NCBI RefSeq assembly: GCF_000717245.1 | Contig: NZ_JNYQ01000016.1 | Span: forward strand, 62,001 to 126,000 | Source of the DNA: Kitasatospora papulosa | GTDB lineage: Bacteria > Actinomycetota > Actinomycetes > Streptomycetales > Streptomycetaceae | Direction of reading: 5' to 3' | DNA: 64,000 nt | Shown: positions 26,822 through 35,516 of the stretch, one piece after another | Layout: every line of letters starts with the position of its first letter | Position numbering within the stretch: position 1 is the stretch's first letter | Notes under the pieces: generated by a model | Seen by the model: the letters and a program-made list of their open reading frames with translations, nothing else | Database searches by the model: none | What the model was told of the DNA's origin: nothing | Program-made: the position numbers and the translations under genes

Positions 26822-27779
26822 ATGAAGCAGCGATCCGTCCTCGTCGTCCTCTTCGAGGGCGTGCAGAGCCTCGACGTGAGCGGCCCGGCGGAGGTCTTCG
26901 CCGGCGCCTCCCGCTTTCCCCGGGGTCTCCTACGAGCTGCGCACCGCCTCGCTCGACGGCGCGCCGGTCCGCTGCTCCAGCGGCCTCACGCTCGTCCCCG
27001 ACGGCACGCTCGCGGACACCCCGGCGCCCGATCTGCTCCTCGTGCCGGGAGGAGCCGGGACCAGGACACCCGACCCGGAGCTGGTCGACTGGCTGCGCGC
27101 CCACGGGCCCCGCGCCCGGCAGCTGGTGTCGGTGTGCACCGGCGCCCTGCTGCTGGCGGCGGCCGGCCAGCTCGACGGCCACCGGGTCACCACCCACTGG
27201 TCCGTCTGCGAGACGCTGGCCCGGACGTACCCGGCGGTGCGGGTCGACCCGGACCCGATCTTCGTGCGCGACGGACGGCTGGCGACGTCGGCCGGTGTCA
27301 CCGCGGGCATCGATCTCGCGCTCGCCCTGGTCGAGGAGGAGCACGGCCGGGACGTCGCGCTCACCGTCGCCCGTCATCTCGTCGTGTTCCTGCGGCGCCC
27401 CGGCAACCAGGCCCAGTTCAGCGCCCAGCTGAGCGCGCAGACCGCCGTCCGCGCACCGCTCCGCGGCGTCCAGCACTGGATCACCGAACACCCCGACGCC
27501 GACCTCTCGGTCGAGGCGCTCGCGGCCCGGGCCGGACTCTCACCCCGCCACTTCGCCCGCGCGTTCACGGCGGAGACCGGCCTCACCCCGGGCCGCTACG
27601 TCGAGCGCGTACGTCTGGAACAGGCGCGGCGGCTGCTGGAGGACACGGCCGACGGCGTCGTCGGCATCTCCCGTGCCAGCGGTTACGGCACCCCGGAAGC
27701 GATGCGCCGCGCCTTCGTCAAGGCCCTGGGGACGGCGCCCGCCGAATACCGGCGCCGCTTCCGCTCCCATCCCGTGTGA
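26822..27779 (+). pseudogene. GlxA/AraC-type regulator (DJ-1 domain plus HTH), frameshifted
   Basis: ATG 26822 opens a normal GlxA-family N-terminus (MKQRSVLVVLFEGVQSLDVS, then GPAEVFAGASRF). The frame breaks at CCCCGGGG, 26918-26925. Skipping one base restores a continuous protein (GVSYELRTASLDGAPVRCSS, the DJ-1 motif VSVCTGALLLAAAG, then a C-terminal AraC HTH with DADLSVEALAARAGLSPRHF and the second helix pair ending at 27779). The repaired length is about 318 aa, normal for the family. As read, the gene is split by a +1 frameshift in a C/G homopolymer: either a real inactivation or a sequencing error. Its natural target may be the DJ-1 gene 18 bases downstream. Confidence 0.75.
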
Positions 27780-27797
27780 AACGACGGAAGGACCATC

Positions 27798-28433
27798 ATG
27801 CAGATCGCGATCGTGCTCTTCGACCGGTTCACCGCGCTCGACGCCGTGGGCCCCTACGAGATGCTCAGCCGTGTTCCGGGAGCGGAGACCGTGTTCGTCG
27901 CCGAGCGGCCGGGTGCCGTGCGCAACGACAGCGGCAGCCTCGCCCTGGTCGCCGACCGGGCGCTCGCCGACGTGCCCGCGCCCGACGTGGTGGTCGTCCC
28001 GGGAGGCCCGGGGCAGAGTGCCCAGATGGAGAACGGGGAGCTGCTCGGCCGGCTGCGGGCGGCCGACGCCGCCAGTACCTGGACGACCTCGGTGTGCACC
28101 GGATCCCTGCTGCTGGCCGCCGCGGGACTGCTCACCGGCCGGCGTGCCACCTCGCACTGGCTGGCCCTGGACACCCTGCGGACCCTCGGGGCCGAGCCGA
28201 CGGGCGAGCGGGTGGTCACCGACGGCAAGTACGTCACCGCCGCGGGCGTCTCCGCCGGCATCGACATGGGTCTCACCCTGCTCGGCAGGATCGCGGGCGA
28301 CGAACACGCCCGGGCCGTCCAGCTGCTGACCGAGTACGATCCCCGGCCGCCCTACGACTGCGGATCTCCGGAGAAGGCCCCGGCGGCCATGGTGGAGACG
28401 TGGCGGGCCAGGAGCCGCTTCATCCTGACGTAG
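27798..28433 (+). CDS. DJ-1/PfpI family protein (isonitrile-hydratase-like)
   Basis: This 211-aa protein (ATG 27798, GGAAGGA upstream) is a single DJ-1/PfpI domain. The nucleophile-elbow cysteine is Cys100 in TSVCTGSLLLAAAG. An acidic residue pair near the N-terminus (LDAVGPYEML) matches the active site of Pseudomonas isonitrile hydratase InhA, the closest functional analogue I recognise. Glyoxalase III or protease activity is less likely. It follows the GlxA-type regulator, whose own N-terminal domain is a degenerate relative, so the pair likely forms a sensor/enzyme unit. Its 3' end overlaps the convergent crotonase gene by 14 bases. Confidence 0.85.
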   Translation: MQIAIVLFDRFTALDAVGPYEMLSRVPGAETVFVAERPGAVRNDSGSLALVADRALADVPAPDVVVVPGGPGQSAQMENGELLGRLRAADAASTWTTSVCTGSLLLAAAGLLTGRRATSHWLALDTLRTLGAEPTGERVVTDGKYVTAAGVSAGIDMGLTLLGRIAGDEHARAVQLLTEYDPRPPYDCGSPEKAPAAMVETWRARSRFILT

Positions 28434-29220
28434 ACGTGTCCCCGGCACTCCCCGCGGTCCAGGTGAAGCGGGGGGCGCGGCGTTCCAGGAAGGCGGCGAC
28501 CCCCTCGGCGGTGTCGCCGCTGCCGCGTGCCTGCAACGACCAGTGCGCGTCGCGGTCCTCACGGCCGTCGGCGAACTCCTTGGCCGCGGCCTGCGTCAGC
28601 TGCGAACGCGAGGCGAGCACCTCGGTGAACCGGTGGACCCGCTCCTCCAGCCCGCCCCGGGGCAGGACCTCGTCCACCAGCCCGGTCCGCAGGGCCCGTT
28701 CCGTGCCGATCAGCTCCCCGGAGAACAGCAGGAACTTCGCGGTGGCCGGGCCGACGAGCGCGACCAGCCTGCGCGTCGACGACGAGGGATAGACGATCCC
28801 GAGTTTGGCCGGGGTGACCCCGAAGGACGCGCCCTCCTCGGCGAACCGCAGGTCGCAGGCGGTAGCGAGCTGGCTGCCGCCGCCGACGCAGAAGCCGCGC
28901 ACGGCGGCCAGCGTCGGCCCGGGAAACGCGGCCAGGGCCTCCTCCGCGCGGACGGCGAGCGTCTGCGGCCGCCCTGCCGGGTCCCGCAGGGAGGAGATGT
29001 CCGCTCCCGCGCAGAAGGTGTCGCCGGCCCCGGTGAGCACGAGGACGCGCACCGCCGGATCGGCTGCCAGCCCTTCCAACAGTACGGGCAGGGCCTGCCA
29101 CATGTCCGCGGTCATGGCGTTGCGCTTGGCCGGGTTGCTGATGACGACGGTCGCGACGCCGTCCACGACCGTGTGCTCCAGCCGTGGCCCGGTGCCCGCC
29201 GTCCGTTCGCCGAGGTCCAT
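28420..29220 (-). CDS. enoyl-CoA hydratase/isomerase (crotonase) family protein
   Basis: The protein is 266 aa from ATG 29220. The crotonase fold is clear: the oxyanion-hole segments CAGADISSLRDP and GFCVGGGSQLATACDLRFA, then FGVTPAKLGIVYP. The residue aligned with catalytic Glu144 of rat hydratase is Gln, and the second Glu (Glu164) is also replaced. A classical hydratase is therefore doubtful; isomerase, dehalogenase-like or thioesterase-type crotonase activity is possible. The last 14 bases overlap the convergent DJ-1 gene. Confidence 0.87.
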   Translation of the reverse strand: MDLGERTAGTGPRLEHTVVDGVATVVISNPAKRNAMTADMWQALPVLLEGLAADPAVRVLVLTGAGDTFCAGADISSLRDPAGRPQTLAVRAEEALAAFPGPTLAAVRGFCVGGGSQLATACDLRFAEEGASFGVTPAKLGIVYPSSSTRRLVALVGPATAKFLLFSGELIGTERALRTGLVDEVLPRGGLEERVHRFTEVLASRSQLTQAAAKEFADGREDRDAHWSLQARGSGDTAEGVAAFLERRAPRFTWTAGSAGDTSTSG

Positions 29221-29300
29221 GCGCCGGATGCTATCCGTACGGCTCGAACCTATGATCAAGAAGGGGCCGCGAAGCGCGCACACACCCTGAGGAGCTGTCG

Positions 29301-29888
29301 ATGGCCGGTCCCACGACCGAGGGGAAGAGACTCCACCGGAGCTTCGGCGGACTCGCCCTGCTCGGTGTCCTGCTGGTCGTCGCGGGCCTGGTGGGCCTCG
29401 TCTACACCGGCGTCGCCACGCTCACCTCGATGATCCTGTTCGGCTGGCTGCTGCTCGTCGGCGGTCTCGTCGGCCTCGTGCACGCCGTCCAGGCGCGCGG
29501 CACCGCGTACTTCTGGCTCGGTGTGGTGGTGGCCGCCCTCAACATCGCCGCAGGGATCGTCGTCATCAAGAACCCGGTCGGCACGGCCGAGGCGCTGACG
29601 ATGTTCGCGGCCCTGCTCTTCCTCACCGGGGGAGTGTTCCGGCTGGTCGGCAGCGTCGTCGTACGAGGGCCCCAGTTCGGCTGGACGCTGCTGCAGGGCG
29701 CGTTCGGGCTGCTCCTGGGGGTGCTGGTGCTCGTCGACTGGCCGCACAGCAGCCTCTACGTGCTCGGCTGCTTCTTCTCTCTCGCCCTCCTGTTCGACGG
29801 GCTCGGGCTGGTCGCGATCGGGGTGGGCGGGAGACGGGTCGTCAGTATGGTCACGGACCAGATGAAGCCCGAAGAGGGCGCGAAGTAG
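29301..29888 (+). CDS. DUF308/HdeD-like membrane protein
   Basis: This 195-aa protein starts at ATG 29301 (AGGAGCT eight bases upstream). About six closely spaced hydrophobic helices are visible, including LALLGVLLVVAGLVGLVYTG, ASMILFGWLLLVGGLVGLVHA-like repeats and the last near residue 160. The internal symmetry matches HdeD/DUF308 proteins, which in enterobacteria are linked to acid resistance; here only the fold can be claimed. It is monocistronic, in the plasma membrane. Confidence 0.85.
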   Translation: MAGPTTEGKRLHRSFGGLALLGVLLVVAGLVGLVYTGVATLTSMILFGWLLLVGGLVGLVHAVQARGTAYFWLGVVVAALNIAAGIVVIKNPVGTAEALTMFAALLFLTGGVFRLVGSVVVRGPQFGWTLLQGAFGLLLGVLVLVDWPHSSLYVLGCFFSLALLFDGLGLVAIGVGGRRVVSMVTDQMKPEEGAK

Positions 29889-29938
29889 TCCCCTCACCTG
29901 ACGGCGTCATACGCGCTCGGTCAAATCCGATCCGTAGG

Positions 29939-29954
29939 TGACCATTTGTGGTCA
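29939..29954. promoter_or_regulatory. palindrome upstream of anti-sigma-like gene
   Basis: TGACCATTTGTGGTCA is a perfect 6-4-6 palindrome located 55 bases upstream of the ATP-binding protein's start in a 120-base intergenic region. It is a candidate operator for an unknown dimeric regulator. Confidence 0.4.
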
Positions 29955-30008
29955 GTGCTGTGGCTCGGACCACGCTCCTCCCGACACTCGGTACGCGAGG
30001 TCGGTGAG

Positions 30009-30491
30009 ATGCGAGTCGAGAGCGGGTGGCGGTCCATGGAGAGCCGTGGGAGTGTTCCGGCCCGTCCCGTGCCGTACGAGGGCGTGTGGCGCTTCGACGC
30101 GCCCGCCGTCGACGTCTCGGTACCGCAGGCCCGGCACGCGGTCCGGGACCTGATCGAGCGGCAGGGCGTACCCGTCGAGGACGACATCCTCCAGGGGCTG
30201 CTGCTGATCGTGTCGGAACTGGTCACCAACGCGGTCCGGCACGCGGCGCTGCTCTCGCCCGAGCTCGCCGTCGAGGTGGCCGTCGGGGCCGAATGGATCC
30301 GGGTGGCGGTCGAGGACAACCACCCCTACCGTCCGACGGCCCTGGTCACCGACCACGCGCAGACCGGCGGACGCGGCCTGCTCCTGGTCCGTGAGATCAC
30401 CGCCGAGGCGGGCGGCACCTGCGACGTGGAGCACACCGCGGGCGGCGGCAAGATCATCTGGGCGGCGCTGCCCCTCAAGACGCAGCTCTGA
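30009..30491 (+). CDS. ATP-binding protein, RsbW-like anti-sigma factor kinase
   Basis: About 160 aa from ATG 30009 (an internal ATG at 30036 is possible). It is a minimal GHKL/HATPase fold: the N-box reads LLLIVSELVTNAVRHAA, the G1-like box VAVEDNHPYRP and the G2 box TGGRGLLLVREI. Streptomyces encode dozens of such small RsbW/SpoIIAB-like kinases that regulate sigma factors or anti-anti-sigma proteins. No partner gene is adjacent. The G1 box differs from the canonical DxGxG (DNHPYRP), which is common in this actinobacterial subfamily. Confidence 0.87.
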   Translation: MRVESGWRSMESRGSVPARPVPYEGVWRFDAPAVDVSVPQARHAVRDLIERQGVPVEDDILQGLLLIVSELVTNAVRHAALLSPELAVEVAVGAEWIRVAVEDNHPYRPTALVTDHAQTGGRGLLLVREITAEAGGTCDVEHTAGGGKIIWAALPLKTQL

Positions 30492-30515
30492 CCGCCCCCT
30501 GCGCGGGCCGTGGCC

Positions 30516-31109
30516 TCACCAGCCCGCGGACGGTCCCGTCAGTTCCCTGATCGCGGGACGCGCGGCGTCGAGCACGGTCATGAACCACGCCGAGAACGGT
30601 GCGGCGGCATGCCGCTCCGCCAGTTCACCGGAGGTCACGAACGCGGTCTCGCCGACCTCGTCCTCGTCCGGCCGGAGGCGCTCCTGCACCATTCCGACGA
30701 ACAGGTGGTTGAACTCCTGTTCCACCAGGCCCGACGCCGGATCGGGGTGGTTGTAGCGGACCGTGCCCGCCGCGGCCAGCAGGGAGGGCGAGACCCCCAG
30801 CTCCTCGTACGTGCGCCGGGCGGCCGCCGCGAACGGAGCCTCTCCCGGGTACGGATGACCGCAGCAGGTGTTCGACCACACGCCGGGGGAGTGGTACTTG
30901 CCGAGCGCACGGCGCTGGAGCAGCAGCCGGCCCTGCTCGTCGAAGAGGAAGACGGAGAACGCGCGGTGCAGCTGGCCGGGCGCCTGGTGAGCGGCGAGCT
31001 TCTCCGCGGTGCCGATGGTCGTGCCGTTCTCGTCGACCAGTTCGAGCATGATCGCGTCTGCTGTGCCGTTCGACGAGCTGTGCGCCGCGGTGGCTGGTGT
31101 GGTCGGCAT
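30516..31109 (-). CDS. idi: isopentenyl-diphosphate delta-isomerase (type I)
   Basis: The protein is 197 aa from ATG 31109; GAAGGA lies five bases upstream, which decides it over ATG 31115. The type I IDI Nudix-like fold is complete: Cys83 in NTCCGHPYPGE is the catalytic cysteine (E. coli Cys67), and the glutamates of YEELGVSP and VEQEFNHLF supply metal and proton transfer. It interconverts IPP and DMAPP, the precursors for the polyprenyl, squalene and hopanoid enzymes encoded about 10 kb away. It converges on the anti-sigma-like gene with a 24-base gap. Confidence 0.95.
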   Translation of the reverse strand: MPTTPATAAHSSSNGTADAIMLELVDENGTTIGTAEKLAAHQAPGQLHRAFSVFLFDEQGRLLLQRRALGKYHSPGVWSNTCCGHPYPGEAPFAAAARRTYEELGVSPSLLAAAGTVRYNHPDPASGLVEQEFNHLFVGMVQERLRPDEDEVGETAFVTSGELAERHAAAPFSAWFMTVLDAARPAIRELTGPSAGW

Positions 31110-31251
31110 ACCCATCCTTCGCTTTGGTTCCCGGCCTCGTGCGCCGGACCCCTCGAGTGCGGTCAAGTCTGCCGTACAAAAGCCGCTTGTCCGCACTTCG
31201 GGTGCTGGCATGTCCGACCCGCCCGGCGGGGGGAGCGGGGCGGGGGCTGAC

Positions 31252-31281
31252 TTCCCGGCGGCCCCGGAAGGCCGCCGGGAA
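31252..31281 (-). terminator. hairpin terminator after the cation diffusion facilitator
   Basis: TTCCCGGCGGCC and GGCCGCCGGGAA are perfect 12-bp arms with a 6-base loop, 58 bases downstream of the minus-strand CDF stop and upstream of idi. Confidence 0.65.
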
Positions 31282-31338
31282 CGGATCATGCCCACCGGAA
31301 CCCGCACGGTATCGCCACCGGGCCCCGGCCCGCGCCGC

Positions 31339-32280
31339 TCAGTGGCAGAGCCGCGCCTCGTGCTCCGCGTGCCCGCTGGGCTCCAGCTGGAAGGTGCAGT
31401 GCTCGACGTCGAAGTGGTGGCCGAGACAGCCCTGGAGGTCGTGAAGGAGCTTCTCGTGCCCGATCGAGTCCAGCATCTCCTGATGCACGACCACGTGCGC
31501 GGAGAGGACGGGCATGCCCGAGGTGATCGTCCAGGCGTGCAGGTCGTGGACGTCCAGCACCCCGGGCAGGGCCGTGATGTGGGCGCGCACCTCGTCCATG
31601 TCCACACCCTTGGGCGCCGACTCCAGCAGCACGTCGAGCGTCTCCCGCAGCAGTTTCACCGTACGGGGGACGATCATGAGGCCGATCAGCAGCGAGGCGA
31701 TGGGGTCGGCTGCCTGCCAGCCGGTGGCCATGATGATGCCGGCCGACACGAGCACCGTCACCGAACCGAGCGTGTCCGCCACCACCTCGAGGTACGCACC
31801 CCGCACGTTCAGGCTGTCCTGCTGCCCGCGCACGAGCAGGGACAGGGAGACCACGTTGGCCACCAGACCGACCGCGGCGAACGCGACGGCCAGACCGCCC
31901 CTGGTCTCCGCCGGGGTGATGAAGCGGTCCACCGCCTCGAAGACCAGATATCCGCCGACCCCGAGGAGCAGCAGACAGTTCGCCAGGGCTGCCAGGATCT
32001 CCGCACGGGCGTATCCGAAGGTGCGGTTGGGGCCCGCGGCCTTGTTGGCGAAGTGGATGGCCAGCAGGGCCATACCCAGCCCCAGGGCGTCGGTCGCCAT
32101 GTGGGCCGCGTCCGCGATCAGGGCGAGCGAGTCGGCCAGGACCCCGCCGACGATCTCCATGACCATGACGCCGAGCGTGATGCCCAGGGCGACGCGGAGC
32201 CGGCCCCGGTAGGCGGCGGCCGCCGTTCCCGTCGGGGGCGGCCCTCCGTGCGTGTGCCCGTGATCGTGGCCAGCCCCCAT
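31339..32280 (-). CDS. cation diffusion facilitator (CzcD/ZitB-like)
   Basis: The protein is 313 aa from ATG 32280 (GGAGG seven bases upstream). The His-rich N-terminus (GHDHGHTHGG) is typical of Zn/Co/Cd exporters. TM2 carries ALIADAAHMATDALGL with the paired Asp/His metal site, and TM5 carries YLEVVADTLGSVTV with the second. Six TM helices are followed by a cytosolic domain with LHAWTITSGMPVLSAHVVVH and further His residues near the end. It exports Zn2+ or a related cation in exchange for protons. It sits downstream of galE on the same strand but is separated by a hairpin terminator. Confidence 0.93.
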   Translation of the reverse strand: MGAGHDHGHTHGGPPPTGTAAAAYRGRLRVALGITLGVMVMEIVGGVLADSLALIADAAHMATDALGLGMALLAIHFANKAAGPNRTFGYARAEILAALANCLLLLGVGGYLVFEAVDRFITPAETRGGLAVAFAAVGLVANVVSLSLLVRGQQDSLNVRGAYLEVVADTLGSVTVLVSAGIIMATGWQAADPIASLLIGLMIVPRTVKLLRETLDVLLESAPKGVDMDEVRAHITALPGVLDVHDLHAWTITSGMPVLSAHVVVHQEMLDSIGHEKLLHDLQGCLGHHFDVEHCTFQLEPSGHAEHEARLCH

Positions 32281-32410
32281 GTGAACGCCTCCGTACACCC
32301 GTCATGCCCGTCGTGCTTCCCGGGCAGCGCGGACGAGCCTCGCCCGACGCGGCCAGTGAACTACGGGGGAGGGGTAAGGGGCAACACGGCACTGAACACC
32401 GTTGTCATGT

Positions 32411-32444
32411 GCTCTGACCTGCGAAAACGATCGCAGGTCAGAGC
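32411..32444 (-). terminator. perfect 14-bp hairpin after galE
   Basis: GCTCTGACCTGCGA and TCGCAGGTCAGAGC are perfect 14-bp arms with loop AAACGA, 19 bases beyond the galE stop on the minus strand. This is one of the cleanest terminators in the window and separates galE from the cation transporter. Confidence 0.8.
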
Positions 32445-32463
32445 GTCGCCCACGTGCCGTCCC

Positions 32464-33450
32464 TCACTTCGCGGCGCGTGCCTCGGGGTGGCGCAGGCAC
32501 CAGCCCTCCCAGGCCGACTCGACCATCTCGCGCATGTCGCGGAGCGCCGTCCAGCCCAGCTGCCCGGCCATCCGGTCGGCCGACGCCACCGCCCTGGCCG
32601 CGTCCCCGGGCCTCGGCGGATCGACCACGGGCTCCGTGCGCAGTCCGGTGACCTCACCCACGAGCTCGGCGAGACGGCGCACGGACACACCCTCGCCCCG
32701 GCCGATGTTCACGGTGAGGTCGCCGCCCTCCGGCGTCCCGTCCAGGTGCCGGGCCACCGCGAGGTGCGCCTCCGCCAGGTCGGCGACATGGATGTAGTCG
32801 CGTACGCAGGTGCCGTCCGGTGTCGGGTAGCCGTCCCCGAAGATCCGCGGTGCCTCGCCCCGTGTGAGCCGGTCGAAGAACATCGGGACGACGTTGAAGA
32901 CCCCCGTGTCGGCCAGCTCCGGCTCGGCGGCCCCGGCCACGTTGAAGTACCGCAGACAGGCCGTGGAGATTCCGTGCGCCCGCCCCGCCGCGCGGACAAG
33001 CCACTCCCCGGCGAGCTTCGTCTCGCCGTAGGGGTTGATCGGCGCGCACGGCGTCTCCTCCGTGATGAGATCCACGTCCGGGACGCCGTACACCGCCGCC
33101 GACGAGGAGAAGAGGAAACGCTTCACACCGGCCGCGACCACGGCCTCCAGCAGTACGGCGAGGCCGGTCACGTTCTCCCGGTAGTAGAGCAGCGGCTTCT
33201 CGACGGACTCACCGACCTGCTTCTTCGCCGCGAGGTGCACCACCCCCGTGACGGCGTGCTCCGCCAGGACCCTGTCGAGGACCGCGCGGTCCGACGCGGA
33301 TCCCCGTACCAGGGTGACCTCCGCGGGCAGCCGCCCCGCGATGCCCGTGGTCATGTCGTCGAGGACGACGACCCGCTCCCCGGCACCCGTCATGGCCTTC
33401 GCCACATGTGCCCCGATGTAACCGGCTCCGCCTGTGATCAACCACGTCAT
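32464..33450 (-). CDS. galE: UDP-glucose 4-epimerase
   Basis: The protein is 328 aa from ATG 33450. It is a short-chain-dehydrogenase-type NAD site (MTWLITGGAGYIGAHVAKAM) with the catalytic Ser/Tyr/Lys triad: SSSAAVYG near 117 and Tyr141-x3-Lys145 in NPYGETKLAGEWL. RYFNVAGA and a C-terminal sugar-binding half are as in GalE. It interconverts UDP-glucose and UDP-galactose (or the GlcNAc pair). It is divergent from the CDP-alcohol phosphotransferase operon and may supply sugar nucleotides to the GT2 enzyme there; that link is inferred. Confidence 0.9.
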   Translation of the reverse strand: MTWLITGGAGYIGAHVAKAMTGAGERVVVLDDMTTGIAGRLPAEVTLVRGSASDRAVLDRVLAEHAVTGVVHLAAKKQVGESVEKPLLYYRENVTGLAVLLEAVVAAGVKRFLFSSSAAVYGVPDVDLITEETPCAPINPYGETKLAGEWLVRAAGRAHGISTACLRYFNVAGAAEPELADTGVFNVVPMFFDRLTRGEAPRIFGDGYPTPDGTCVRDYIHVADLAEAHLAVARHLDGTPEGGDLTVNIGRGEGVSVRRLAELVGEVTGLRTEPVVDPPRPGDAARAVASADRMAGQLGWTALRDMREMVESAWEGWCLRHPEARAAK

Positions 33451-33677
33451 GCCCGTCAGCTTATGCGCTGACCGGACGCGGTTTGTGGGGCGAGGTGTTG
33501 ATCGACCATGATGATCGCGAACGGCGCCGCATGGTGGCCGATTCGCCCGAACGGAGCACAAACGGGTGATGAACTCGGTCTTCCGTTCATCCGATAGCCT
33601 CAGCCGACGTGCCGCCGGCCCACCCACGGGCCGCTGTGCCGCGCGCCCTTCCCGTCAGCACCAAGGAGTGAGTTCGT

Positions 33678-35516
33678 CTGTCGACCGCCATCCTCACCGG
33701 TGCACCGGTACCCGGCTCGTCGCTCGAGGACGATCTGAGGTCACTCGGTTTTGACGTGACTGCCGCAGCCGACGCCGGCGAGGCCGCGGAGCTGCTCGCC
33801 GCAGTCCCCGCGGGCAGGCGCGTCGCGCTGGTGGACCCACGCTTCATCGGGCACGTCCACGCCCTCAGGCTCGGACTGACCGATCCCCGTTTCGCCGCCG
33901 CGTCGATCCCCGGAGCGCTCACCGCGCAGCCCGAGGCCCGGCCGGCGCTGCTCCGTGCCCTGCGGCGCGCCGTGACCGCCGGCGGCGCGGGAGCCCCCGT
34001 CGCGTCGTCCGGTACCGACGCCGTCGCCGTAGCCGAGGACCGCACGGTCCCCGGCCGGCTGGCTGACGCGCTGGACGCGGAGGGCACCGCGGTGCAGCGC
34101 CCCGAACTCGGCTCGCTCACGGCCTCGGTTCCGGACCGCCCGGAGGAGCGGAACACCGCCCGGGCCGCCGTGGCCGCCGTCGACGACGAGGCCGTACGGC
34201 TGCGCAGCGCGGTGAAGGCCCATGACGGCTTCTTCACCACCTACTTCATCAGCCCGTACTCCCGCTACATCGCCCGCTGGTGCGCGCGCCGGGGACTCAC
34301 CCCGAACCAGGTCACCACGGCCTCGCTCGTCACGGCGCTGATCGCGGCGGGCAGTGCGGCGACCGGCACCCGCGGCGGCTACGTCGCGGCCGGGGTGCTC
34401 CTGCTCCTCTCCTTCGTCCTGGACTGCACCGACGGGCAGCTCGCCCGGTACTCCCTGCAGTACTCGACGATGGGCGCCTGGCTGGACGCCACCTTCGACC
34501 GGGCCAAGGAGTACGCGTACTACGCCGGCCTGGCCCTCGGCGCCGCCCGCACCGGCGACGACGTATGGGTCCTGGCGCTCGGCGCGATGGTGCTCCAGGC
34601 GTGTCGCCACGTCGTCGACTTCTCGTTCAACGAGGCCAACCACGACGCGGTGTCCAACACGAGTCCCACCGCCGCGCTCTCCGACAAGCTCGACAGCGTC
34701 GGCTGGACGGTCTGGCTGCGCCGGATGATAGTCCTGCCCATCGGCGAACGCTGGGCCATGATCGCGGTGCTCACCGCCGTGACCGCGCCCCGGATCGTCT
34801 TCTACGCCCTGCTCGTCGGCTGTGCCCTGGCCGCCTGCTACACCACGGCGGGCCGGCTGCTGCGCTCGCTGACCCGCAAGGCGCAGCGCACCGACCGCGC
34901 CGCCCGGGCGCTGGCCGACCTCGCCGACTCGGGGCCGCTCGCCCAGGCCGTCGCCGCGGCGGTCCGGCGCCCCGGCGGTGGCTTCACCGCCCCGCTCCTC
35001 GCGTTCGTCGGAGCGCTGGTGATGGTGGGCGCGGCGGTCTTCACCCCGTACGGGGGCTGGTCCGCCGTGGGCGCCGCAGCGGTCTACGCGGTGCTCTCCG
35101 GGCTGGCCGTCTCGCGGCCGCTCAAGGGCGCCCTGGACTGGCTGGTCCCGCCGGTCTTCCGGGCCGCCGAGTACTGCACGATCCTGGTGCTGGCCGCCCG
35201 CAGTGACGTGCCGCACGCCGTTCCCGCGGCCTTCGGGCTGGTTTCGGCCGTCGCCTACCATCACTACGACACGGTGTACCGCATCCGGGGCGGCACCGGA
35301 GCGCCGCCCGGGTGGCTGGTGCGCGTCATCGGCGGACACGAGGGCCGGACCCTCGTCGTGGCCGTGCTCGCCGCCCTGCTGACCCATGGTTCAGGTTTCA
35401 CCACGGCCCTCACCGCACTGGCGGCCGCCGTGGCTCTGGTGGTGCTCGTGGAGTCCATCCGCTTCTGGGTGTCCTCCTCGGCCCCCGCCGTACACGACGA
35501 AGGAGAACTCGCATGA
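33678..35516 (+). CDS. CDP-alcohol phosphotransferase with N-terminal extra domain (DUF5941-like)
   Basis: I place the start at CTG 33678, giving 612 aa. AAGGAG lies nine bases upstream, and the reading STAILTGAPVPGSSLEDDLR, then SLGFDVTAA, is in frame with no closer ATG/GTG. GTG 33756 (586 aa) has no ribosome site and would cut into this fold. Residues ~1-180 form an alpha/beta domain of unknown role. The membrane core has the full CDP-alcohol motif DCTDGQLARYSLQYSTMGAW followed by LDATFD with all four Asp. Several more TM helices follow. It should transfer a phospho-alcohol from a CDP-alcohol to an acceptor. It is coupled by ATGA overlap to the nucleotidyltransferase. The DUF5941 name is from memory. 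Confidence 0.8.
   Translation: MSTAILTGAPVPGSSLEDDLRSLGFDVTAAADAGEAAELLAAVPAGRRVALVDPRFIGHVHALRLGLTDPRFAAASIPGALTAQPEARPALLRALRRAVTAGGAGAPVASSGTDAVAVAEDRTVPGRLADALDAEGTAVQRPELGSLTASVPDRPEERNTARAAVAAVDDEAVRLRSAVKAHDGFFTTYFISPYSRYIARWCARRGLTPNQVTTASLVTALIAAGSAATGTRGGYVAAGVLLLLSFVLDCTDGQLARYSLQYSTMGAWLDATFDRAKEYAYYAGLALGAARTGDDVWVLALGAMVLQACRHVVDFSFNEANHDAVSNTSPTAALSDKLDSVGWTVWLRRMIVLPIGERWAMIAVLTAVTAPRIVFYALLVGCALAACYTTAGRLLRSLTRKAQRTDRAARALADLADSGPLAQAVAAAVRRPGGGFTAPLLAFVGALVMVGAAVFTPYGGWSAVGAAAVYAVLSGLAVSRPLKGALDWLVPPVFRAAEYCTILVLAARSDVPHAVPAAFGLVSAVAYHHYDTVYRIRGGTGAPPGWLVRVIGGHEGRTLVVAVLAALLTHGSGFTTALTALAAAVALVVLVESIRFWVSSSAPAVHDEGELA

Noticed and set aside
31009..33471. 820-codon open frame on the plus strand opposite idi, the cation transporter and galE
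   Set aside because: It runs antisense across three recognised genes, has no domain and no ribosome site; high-GC DNA commonly leaves such shadow frames open.
33566..33754. 62-codon ORF overlapping the CDP-alcohol phosphotransferase 5' end
   Set aside because: It overlaps the better-supported CTG-started frame and has no ribosome site at its ATG.
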